6,688 nt of DNA, from the NCBI GenBank assembly GCA_913775005.1, contig CAJYKY010000438.1, positions 1 through 6,688 of the forward strand. The letters are read 5' to 3'. Below are positions 1-5,640 of this stretch, piece by piece. The notes under the pieces are model-generated. The model was not told where the DNA came from, did no database searches, and was given only the letters and a program-made list of their open reading frames with translations. The position numbers were made by a program, and so were the translations under genes. The stretch is from an uncultured Achromobacter sp. (GTDB taxonomy: Bacteria; Pseudomonadota; Gammaproteobacteria; Burkholderiales; Burkholderiaceae_B). The first letter of the stretch is position 1; each line of letters begins with the position of its first letter.

Positions 1-878
1 CGCAAACGCAGCGCGATGAATTGCGCGAACGCCTGGGCTTGAACGCGTCGGTAGGCATGCAGTTCGTGCACTTCGTCACGAACGCTGCCCAAGGCGAATT
101 CGGTATCTCTTACCGCAATCAGCAGGACGTGTTCGCCTTGGTGGCCGAGCGTTTCCCGGCCACCTTCGAACTGGTGATGATGGCCACGCTGCTGTCGCTG
201 GTGATCGGCGTGCCGCTGGGCGTGCTGACGGCCATCTACCGTAAGTCCCGCGTGGCGCAGGCGCTGCAATTCGTCTCCATCCTGGGCATCTCGCTGCCCA
301 GCTTCGTGGTGGGCATCATGCTGATCCTGGTCTTCTCGGTGCAGCTGGGCTGGCTGCCGGGCTTCGGGCGCGGCGAGACCGTCAAGATCGGGTGGTGGAG
401 CACGGGGCTGCTGACGCCGTCGGGCCGCGCGGCGCTGGTGCTGCCGTCGATCACGCTGGCCTTGTTCCAGATCACGCTGATCATGCGCCTTGTGCGCGCC
501 GAGATGCAGGAGACGCTGCGCACCGAGTTCATCAAGTTCGCCCGCGCGCGCGGCTTGCCGGATCGCGTGGTGCATTTCCGCCTGGCGCTGCGCAATTGCC
601 TGATGCCCGTCATTACCGTGACCGGCATGCAGATCGGCAACCTGATCGCCTTCGCGCTGATCACGGAAACCGTGTTCCAGTGGCCGGGCATGGGGCTGTT
701 GTTCATACAGTCGGTCATGTTCGTGGACATTCCTGTCATGGCTGCGTATCTGGTGATCGTGTCGTTCATTTTCGTGGCGCTGAACACCTTGGTGGACATG
801 ATGTACGGCGTGGTGGACCCGCGCCTGCGCAGCCAGACTGTGAAGGGATCCGTCGGAGGGGGCGCCAATGCTCACTAA
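1..878 (+). CDS. DppB/OppB-family ABC transporter permease (5'-truncated)
   Basis: Inner-membrane permease subunit of a peptide/opine/nickel-class ABC importer; it should form the translocation pore with the next gene product. The frame is open to the left edge (first whole codon at 3), so the gene starts outside the window; by comparison with usual family length (~305-340 aa), roughly 20-45 N-terminal residues including TM1 are missing. Numbering from the TTG at 21: the periplasmic segment with GEFGISYRNQQ lies around 25-35, hydrophobic spans are at about 50-73, 84-108, 138-158, 198-218 and 237-260, and the C-terminus has the family-typical VVDPRLR (264-270). The cytoplasmic EAA loop is at about 168-197 (EFIKFARARGLPDRV followed by LRNCLMP), with its conserved glycine intact; this loop docks on the ATPase. 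The TTG at 21 is not a credible start because family-like sequence continues upstream of it. The 3' end overlaps the next gene by 11 nt. The transported substrate cannot be read from the sequence. Confidence 0.93.
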   Translation, partial: QTQRDELRERLGLNASVGMQFVHFVTNAAQGEFGISYRNQQDVFALVAERFPATFELVMMATLLSLVIGVPLGVLTAIYRKSRVAQALQFVSILGISLPSFVVGIMLILVFSVQLGWLPGFGRGETVKIGWWSTGLLTPSGRAALVLPSITLALFQITLIMRLVRAEMQETLRTEFIKFARARGLPDRVVHFRLALRNCLMPVITVTGMQIGNLIAFALITETVFQWPGMGLLFIQSVMFVDIPVMAAYLVIVSFIFVALNTLVDMMYGVVDPRLRSQTVKGSVGGGANAH

Positions 879-1833
879 ACCCGTTTTGAAATCGGCCTCG
901 CAACCCTTTTCCGTCGGCGCGCAGAGCCGGATGTCGCGGTTCCTGCAAAGCGATCTGTGGTGGAGCCTGCGCCACGATGTGGTGGCGATGGGCGCTGCCA
1001 TCGTGTTGCTGATCGTGGTGGTGCTGGCCGTGTTCGCGCCGTGGATCGCGCCGCAGAATCCGTACGACCTGGCGCAGCTGGATCTGCTGAACGCGGAACT
1101 GCCGCCGTTCTGGGTCGATGGCGCCGACCCGCAATTCCTGCTGGGCACCGATACGCAAGGCCGCGACGTGTGGTCGGCCATCTTGTATGGCTCGCGCATG
1201 TCGCTCGTGATCGGTCTGGCGACGGTGGTGCTGTCCCTGGCGATCGGCCTGCTGGTGGGGCTGGCGGCCGGCTATTTCGGCGGCTGGGTCGACAACGCCT
1301 TGATGCGCTTGGGCGACACGCTGCTCAGCATCCCGACGATTCTGGTCGCCATCCTGGTGACGGCGGTATTCCGCCAGCTGTTGCCGCCCGGGCTGCGCGA
1401 AACGCTGTCGTCCGTGATCCTGATTCTGGCCATCTCCATGACCAACTGGGTGCAGTATGCCCGCACGGTGCGCGCGTCGGCGCTGGTGGAACGGGGCAAG
1501 GAATATGTGCAGGCGGCGCGTCTGATACGCGTGAGTTCCGCGCGCATCATGCTGACGCACATCCTGCCCAACACGCTGACGCCTGTGATGGTGACGGCCA
1601 CGTTGAACCTGGGCCTGGCCATCTTGATCGAGGCCACGCTGAGCTTTCTGGGCGTGGGCATGCCGCCCACCGAGCCGTCGCTGGGGACGTTGATCCGCCT
1701 GGGCAACCAGTTCCTGTTTTCGGGGCAGTGGTGGGTGGTGGTGTTTCCCGCGCTGTATCTGAGTCTGATCGTGCTGGTGGTGAACCTGCTGGGCGATTGG
1801 CTGCGAGACGCATTGAATCCCCGCCTGCGTTAA
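868..1833 (+). CDS. DppC/OppC-family ABC transporter permease
   Basis: Second pore subunit of the importer, 321 aa, full length for the family. The ATG at 868 is preceded by GGAGGG (855-860) at 7-nt spacing and lies 11 nt inside the upstream permease gene, implying translational coupling. Residues ~25-75 match the OppC N-terminal region with TM1 at about 39-60 (ending FAPWIAPQNPYD). The family signature LLGTDTQGRDVWSAILYGSR is at 91-110. Further membrane spans are at about 113-136, 148-168, 181-195, 238-262 and 287-309, and the protein ends in the usual LRDALNPRLR. The ATPase-docking EAA loop (about 212-235) is unusual: it reads QAARLIRVSSARIMLTHILP, so the normal Glu is Gln (215) and the normally conserved Gly is Arg (221, codon CGC at 1528-1530). 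Loop length and the ILPN end are otherwise normal. Confidence in family is high; the substrate is unknown. Confidence 0.95.
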   Translation: MLTKPVLKSASQPFSVGAQSRMSRFLQSDLWWSLRHDVVAMGAAIVLLIVVVLAVFAPWIAPQNPYDLAQLDLLNAELPPFWVDGADPQFLLGTDTQGRDVWSAILYGSRMSLVIGLATVVLSLAIGLLVGLAAGYFGGWVDNALMRLGDTLLSIPTILVAILVTAVFRQLLPPGLRETLSSVILILAISMTNWVQYARTVRASALVERGKEYVQAARLIRVSSARIMLTHILPNTLTPVMVTATLNLGLAILIEATLSFLGVGMPPTEPSLGTLIRLGNQFLFSGQWWVVVFPALYLSLIVLVVNLLGDWLRDALNPRLR

Positions 1834-1836
1834 GAC

Positions 1837-1906
1837 GCAGCAACGAACCCGCAGCAACGAATAAGCAGCAACGAATAAGCAGCAACGAATACGCAGCAAC
1901 GAATAG
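1837..1906 (+). repeat. Five-copy 14-bp tandem repeat in the only intergenic gap of the operon
   Basis: Five head-to-tail copies of GCAGCAACGAAnnn lie at 1837-1850, 1851-1864, 1865-1878, 1879-1892 and 1893-1906. The first 11 bases are identical in every copy; the last three read CCC, TAA, TAA, TAC and TAG. The array fills 70 of the 83 nt between the permease stop (1831-1833) and the amidohydrolase ATG (1917). The final AG of copy 5 forms the start of the AGAGGT ribosome-binding site. I see no inverted symmetry in the unit, and its A/C-rich plus strand should be poorly structured as RNA. Such an array can change copy number by strand slippage. Whether it is a protein or RNA binding array, an unstructured leader, or a neutral expansion cannot be told from sequence alone. 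Confidence 0.97.
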
Positions 1907-1910
1907 AGGT
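1905..1910 (+). promoter_or_regulatory. Ribosome-binding site overlapping the end of the tandem repeat
   Basis: AGAGGT lies 6 nt before the ATG at 1917, which makes that ATG the start of the amidohydrolase although the frame is open far upstream. Its first two bases belong to the last repeat copy, so the array directly abuts the translation-initiation region. Confidence 0.75.
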
Positions 1911-1916
1911 CAAGCA

Positions 1917-3110
1917 ATGGAAAACGCAACGCTGTATACCCGCGTCCGCCCGGCCGGCGGCGAGCTGACATCGGTGCTGGTGCGCGATGGGCGCATCCAG
2001 GCGCTGGGGCAGGCGGCGCCACAAGGCGTGCCGGTGGTGGACGGGGGCGGCGCGCTGATGCTGCCGGGGCTGATCGACGCCCACGCGCACCTGGACAAGA
2101 CGATGTACGGCATGCCCTGGTATCGCAACGAGGTCGGCCCGCGTCTGATCGACAAGATTGAAAACGAACGCGCCGAGAAGAAGCGCCTGGGCATCGACCC
2201 CTACCGGCAATCGGCGCGCCAGATCGTGATGTCCATTGCCGACGGCACGAGCCATATCCGCAGCCATGTCGACGTGGATACCGACATCGGCCTGGCCGCC
2301 ATCGAAGGCGTGATGCGCGCCCGCGAACAGTATCGCGACCAGATCGATGTGGAGCTGGTGGCGTTTCCGCAAAGCGGCCTGCTGATCCGCCCCGGCACGC
2401 TGGCGCTGATGGACGAGGCGCTGCGCATGGGCGCGGAAGTGGTGGGCGGACTGGACCCCGCCGGCATGGACCGCGACCCCAAGGGCCATCTGGACGCCAT
2501 CTTCGGGCTGGCCGACAAACATGGCAAGCCGATAGACATTCACCTGCACGAAGCGGGCGAGCTGGGCGCGTTCTCGATGCAGATGACGATCGACCGCGTG
2601 CTGGCGCTGGGCATGCAGGGCAAGGTCACGCTGTCGCACTCGTTCTGCCTGGGCATGCCCGACACGCAGGCGGTACAGGCGCTGACTGACGGCCTGCTCA
2701 AGGCGGGCGTGCACATCATGACCACGGGGTCGGCTTCGCGCCCGGTGCCCAATGTGGCACAGCTGCGCGCGGCGGGCGTCACGATCTGTACCGGCAACGA
2801 TGGCATGCGCGATACCTGGGGGCCTTACGGCAAGCCCGACATGCTGGAACGCACCATGCTGGTGGGCCTGCGCAACAACTTCCGCCGCGACGACGAACTG
2901 GCGCTGGCGCTGGACGTGTCCACCTACGGCAATGCGCGCGTGATGAAGCTGGCCGACTACGGCCTCGCACCAGGTTGCCATGCCGACTTCGTGCTGGTGC
3001 AGGCAGAAACGGTGGCCGAGGCGATTGTGTCGCGGCCCGTGCGCCAGCTGGTCGTCAAGCGCGGCCGCGTGGTGGCGCGTGAGGGCCGCGCCTTGGTGGA
3101 GGCGCCGTGA
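1917..3110 (+). CDS. Cytosine deaminase/AtzC-type metal-dependent amidohydrolase
   Basis: Cytoplasmic (no signal peptide) amidohydrolase of 397 aa, close to the E. coli CodA length. It probably deaminates or hydrolyses an exocyclic amine of an N-heterocyclic or related substrate. The N-terminal beta domain (VRDGRIQALG, 22-31) leads into GLIDAHAHLDKT (51-62), where H56 and H58 are the HxH metal pair. Further motifs match CodA in order: RSHVDVD (115-121), FPQ (150-152, Gln152 being the substrate-recognition Gln of CodA), DIHLHE (207-212; metal His209, catalytic Glu212), SHSF (His241) and GNDGMRDTWGPYG (293-305; metal Asp295). The residue after that Asp is Gly296, whereas E. coli CodA has a second Asp (D314) there, a position known to affect substrate choice, so true cytosine deaminase activity should not be assumed. 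The start at 1917 is chosen for its RBS and because the domain begins there. The stop overlaps the next gene by 1 nt (TGATG). An HLDKT segment like this also fits the N-isopropylammelide hydrolase branch of the family. Confidence 0.9.
   Translation: MENATLYTRVRPAGGELTSVLVRDGRIQALGQAAPQGVPVVDGGGALMLPGLIDAHAHLDKTMYGMPWYRNEVGPRLIDKIENERAEKKRLGIDPYRQSARQIVMSIADGTSHIRSHVDVDTDIGLAAIEGVMRAREQYRDQIDVELVAFPQSGLLIRPGTLALMDEALRMGAEVVGGLDPAGMDRDPKGHLDAIFGLADKHGKPIDIHLHEAGELGAFSMQMTIDRVLALGMQGKVTLSHSFCLGMPDTQAVQALTDGLLKAGVHIMTTGSASRPVPNVAQLRAAGVTICTGNDGMRDTWGPYGKPDMLERTMLVGLRNNFRRDDELALALDVSTYGNARVMKLADYGLAPGCHADFVLVQAETVAEAIVSRPVRQLVVKRGRVVAREGRALVEAP
3098..3102 (+). promoter_or_regulatory. Ribosome-binding site deciding the start of the second amidohydrolase
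   Basis: GGAGG inside the end of the preceding gene lies 7 nt before the ATG at 3110 but only 4 nt before an adjacent in-frame GTG at 3107. This favours ATG 3110 (1-nt overlap with the preceding TGA) over GTG 3107 (4-nt overlap). Confidence 0.65.
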
Positions 3111-4597
3111 TGCCCGCCGCCGAGGGCCCCATCCTGCTCACGGCCCGGTGGGTCGTCGGCTTTGAAAACGGGCGCCATGCGCTGTATGAAAACGGCGAGG
3201 TCGTGTTCGATGCGGACCGCATCGTCTATGTGGGCCATCGCTATCCGGGCGAGGTGGCGCGCCGGCATGATTACGGGCGCGCCGTCATCGGGCCGGGCTT
3301 TATCGACCTGGACGCCTTGTCCGATCTGGACACCACGATTCTTGGGTTCGATAACTCGCCCGCCTGGAAAAAAGGCCGCATCTGGCCGCAAACGTATATG
3401 CAGCGCGGGCCGTACGAGATGTACACGCCTGCCGAGCTGGCGTTTCAGAAGCGCTACGCGTTTGCGCAGCTGATCCGCAATGGCATTACAACGGCGTTGC
3501 CGATTGCGTCGCTGTTCTACCGCGTCTGGGGCGAAACGCGTGACGAGTTCCTGTCCGCTGCCCACGCGGCCGGTGAGCTGGGCCTGCGCGTGTACCTGGG
3601 GCCGGCGTACCGCAGCGGCCACACCTATGTAGACGATCAAGGCAAGATCCGCTGCCATTACGACGAAGCGCGCGGCATGAAGGGGCTGCAAGACGCCTTG
3701 GCGTTCTGCGATGAGATCGACGGGCGTCACCAAGGCCGCGTGCGCGCCATGCTGTCACCCGACCGCATCGAAACCTGCACGCCGGGCTTGTTGCAGGCGT
3801 CTGCGGCGGCGGCGCGCGAGCGCAATATGCCGATCCGGCTGCACTGCTGCCAGTCGCGGCTGGAATACGACCTGGTGTTGGAGCAGCACGGCAAGAGTCC
3901 GGCCGAATGGCTGCAAAGCCTGGACTTTCTGTCTGAGCGCGCCTTGCTGCCGCATGGTACGTATGTGTCGGGGTCGCGCCATATTCAACGTGCGGGCCGC
4001 GATCTGGACATCATCCGCGACGCCGGCGCCAGCATCGTGCATTGCCCGCTGGTGTCGGCGCGCCACGGCGCCACGCTGGAATCCTTTGCCCGGTATCGCA
4101 AGCAGGGCATCAACATCGGCATGGGCACGGACACGTGGCCGCCGGACATTGTGCTGAACATGCAGGTGGGCATGATGCTGTGCCGCGTGATGGAAGGGTC
4201 CACCGAGGCGGTGCGTTCAGAAGACTATTACGACGCTGCCACCGTGGGCGGCGCAAATGCGCTGGGGCGGCCGGACCTGGGCCGGCTCGCAGCAGGCGCC
4301 AAGGCCGACATCGTGGTGTTTGATTTCTCGCACGACCGCAATGGCCAGATGATCGACCCGATCCAGACGCTGATGGTCAGCGGCAGCGGGCGCGATGTCT
4401 CGCAGGTGATCATCGACGGCCGCTTCGTCATGGTCGACGGCCTGATTCCCGGCTTTGATGCGCGCCTGGCTCAAGAGCAGGCGCAGGCGCAATTCGATGG
4501 CCTGGTGGCGCGCTACCCCGACCGCACGTTCGGCCATCCGCCGCTAGATCAGATTTTTTCTTCCAGCTATCCGCGTCCCGCAAGGAGCCCGTCATGA
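3110..4597 (+). CDS. TRZ/ATZ-type amidohydrolase-like protein with a non-canonical metal site
   Basis: A 495-aa cytoplasmic protein of the amidohydrolase superfamily (COG0402-like: chlorohydrolase/deaminase), slightly longer than usual for the family. The N-terminal beta domain (VVFDADRIVYVG, 31-42) runs into GPGFIDLDALSDLDTT (61-76). Relatives have the metal-binding HxH exactly here (GFIDxHxH), but this protein has Asp68-Ala-Leu70 followed by Asp72 and Asp74. Downstream, RLHCCQSR (243-250) retains His245 but has Gln248 where HxxE is usual. His282 (LLPHG, 279-283), HCPLVSARHG (311-320) and the metal Asp341 (GMGTDTWPPD, 337-346) are kept. The C-terminal beta domain has GRLAAGAKADIVVFD (391-405). 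The reading frame is intact and well conserved otherwise, so decay is unlikely. Possible roles are a non-catalytic partner of the preceding enzyme, or an enzyme with altered metal use. The alternative start is GTG at 3107. The 3' end overlaps the ATPase gene by 4 nt (ATGA). Confidence 0.88.
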   Translation: MPAAEGPILLTARWVVGFENGRHALYENGEVVFDADRIVYVGHRYPGEVARRHDYGRAVIGPGFIDLDALSDLDTTILGFDNSPAWKKGRIWPQTYMQRGPYEMYTPAELAFQKRYAFAQLIRNGITTALPIASLFYRVWGETRDEFLSAAHAAGELGLRVYLGPAYRSGHTYVDDQGKIRCHYDEARGMKGLQDALAFCDEIDGRHQGRVRAMLSPDRIETCTPGLLQASAAAARERNMPIRLHCCQSRLEYDLVLEQHGKSPAEWLQSLDFLSERALLPHGTYVSGSRHIQRAGRDLDIIRDAGASIVHCPLVSARHGATLESFARYRKQGINIGMGTDTWPPDIVLNMQVGMMLCRVMEGSTEAVRSEDYYDAATVGGANALGRPDLGRLAAGAKADIVVFDFSHDRNGQMIDPIQTLMVSGSGRDVSQVIIDGRFVMVDGLIPGFDARLAQEQAQAQFDGLVARYPDRTFGHPPLDQIFSSSYPRPARSPS

Positions 4598-5640
4598 TGG
4601 CCATTGTTCCGAACCCCGTCCACGGCCCCGGCGATGCCGCGCAGGCTGCTGCCCGCGTGCCCACCTTGTCGGTGCGCGGCCTGTCGGTCGAATTTCCCAC
4701 GCGTCACGGCACGCTGGTTGCCACGCGCGACATCAGTTTTGACATCCAGCCTGGTGAAATCCTGGGCATGGTGGGCGAGTCCGGCGCGGGCAAGTCGCTC
4801 ACCGGCATGGCCGTGATCGGCCTGCTGGAGCCGCCCGGCCGGTTGGCGGGCGGCGAGATTCTGCTGGCGGGCAAGCGCATCGACAACCTGCCGCCCAAGG
4901 CGCGCCAGCGCCTGCGCGGCAAGGAGATCGGCGCCATCTTCCAAGATCCGCTGACCAGCCTGCATCCCTTGTTCACGGTGGGCGATCAGCTGGTGGAAAC
5001 CATACGCCACCACGACAAGACTTCTGCCGCCGCCGCGCGCGCCCGGGCGTTGGAACTGCTGCTGGCCGTGGGCATCCCGGCAGCCGACAAGCGCATCGAC
5101 CATTACCCGCACCAGTTCTCGGGCGGCATGCGCCAGCGCGTGGTGATCGCGCTGGCTTTGGCGGCGCGCCCCGCGCTGATCATTGCCGATGAACCGACCA
5201 CGGCGCTGGACGTGTCGGTGCAGGCGCAGATCACCGCGCTGTTGCGCCGGCTGTGCCGCGAGCAAGGCACGTCGGTGCTGCTGGTCACGCACGACATGGG
5301 CGTCATCGCTGAAACTGCCGACCGCGTGGCGGTGATGTATGCGGGGCGCATTGTTGAAATCGGCCCGGTGCTGGACGTGTTGCGCCGCCCCGGCCATCCG
5401 TACACGCAGGGCTTGATGAACGCCATTCCGGGCCTGCGCTACCGCGCCGCGCGCTTGAACCAGATCGACGGCGCCATGCCGCGCCTGCACGCCATGCCCG
5501 ATGGCTGTGCCTTTCATCCGCGTTGCGTGGCGGCGGGGCCGCGTTGCGGGCAGACCCGCCCGCCGCTTGCGCCATCGCCAGGCGGTGCAACCGTCAGCGC
5601 GTGCTGGCTGCATCAAGGAGGAGTTGCTCATGCTGCATAA
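4594..5640 (+). CDS. DppD/OppD-type ABC transporter ATP-binding protein
   Basis: Cytoplasmic ATPase powering the importer, 348 aa, normal length for OppD/DppD. The ATG at 4594 is preceded by AAGGAG (4582-4587) at 6-nt spacing and overlaps the preceding stop as ATGA; a second ATG follows immediately at 4597 and is less well spaced. The nucleotide-binding motifs are complete: Walker A GESGAGKS (61-68), Q-loop Gln117 (AIFQDPLTSLHP), signature FSGGMRQRV (175-183), Walker B LIIADEP (195-201), D-loop TALD (203-206) and switch His233 (VTHD). The C-terminal oligopeptide-transporter domain follows (about 251-325, with HPYTQGLMNAIP), with cysteines C305, C311, C318 and C337 in a CxFHPRC-type arrangement. 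DppD of this class is known to bind a [4Fe-4S] cluster with such cysteines. About 23 residues precede the first strand of the ATPase fold, a modest N-terminal extension. It should dimerise with the next gene product. Confidence 0.95.
   Translation: MMAIVPNPVHGPGDAAQAAARVPTLSVRGLSVEFPTRHGTLVATRDISFDIQPGEILGMVGESGAGKSLTGMAVIGLLEPPGRLAGGEILLAGKRIDNLPPKARQRLRGKEIGAIFQDPLTSLHPLFTVGDQLVETIRHHDKTSAAAARARALELLLAVGIPAADKRIDHYPHQFSGGMRQRVVIALALAARPALIIADEPTTALDVSVQAQITALLRRLCREQGTSVLLVTHDMGVIAETADRVAVMYAGRIVEIGPVLDVLRRPGHPYTQGLMNAIPGLRYRAARLNQIDGAMPRLHAMPDGCAFHPRCVAAGPRCGQTRPPLAPSPGGATVSACWLHQGGVAHAA
5615..5621 (+). promoter_or_regulatory. Strong ribosome-binding site deciding the start of the second ATPase
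   Basis: AAGGAGG, followed by a further AG, lies 8 nt before the ATG at 5630. It selects this start over the in-frame upstream codons (the frame is open from about 5501), whose translation does not resemble the family. Confidence 0.8.

Noticed and set aside
1837..1906. Tandem repeat as a CRISPR array or replication iteron set.
   Set aside because: Units are contiguous without spacers and only 14 bp, so not CRISPR. There is no replication initiator gene or AT-rich region nearby, so no support for an origin.
766..2981. Long minus-strand open frames (766-2022 and 1830-2981), including a peptide with repeated CC/LL-rich segments from the tandem repeat.
   Set aside because: They are antisense to well-supported genes, rich in Arg/Gln/His as expected for GC-rich shadows, with no recognisable domain or RBS. 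The repeated peptide is only the translated complement of the DNA repeat.
957..3110. A 717-codon plus-strand open frame that runs through the second permease, the tandem repeat and the first amidohydrolase, suggesting a fusion protein.
   Set aside because: Its part before 1917 is the out-of-frame reading of the permease gene (Arg/Gly/Ala-rich, no domain), the repeat merely lacks stops in that frame, and a good RBS-ATG pair starts the amidohydrolase at 1917.
3110..4597. Second amidohydrolase as a decaying pseudogene.
   Set aside because: Full-length frame, good RBS, overlaps with both neighbours, family-like sequence throughout and three retained metal-site residues; only the HxH and HxxE positions differ, which looks selective rather than random decay.
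5501..5629. An N-terminal extension of the second ATPase from an upstream in-frame start at 5501.
   Set aside because: The 43 extra residues are the out-of-frame reading of the Cys-rich tail of the preceding ATPase, and the strong AAGGAGG before ATG 5630 defines the start.
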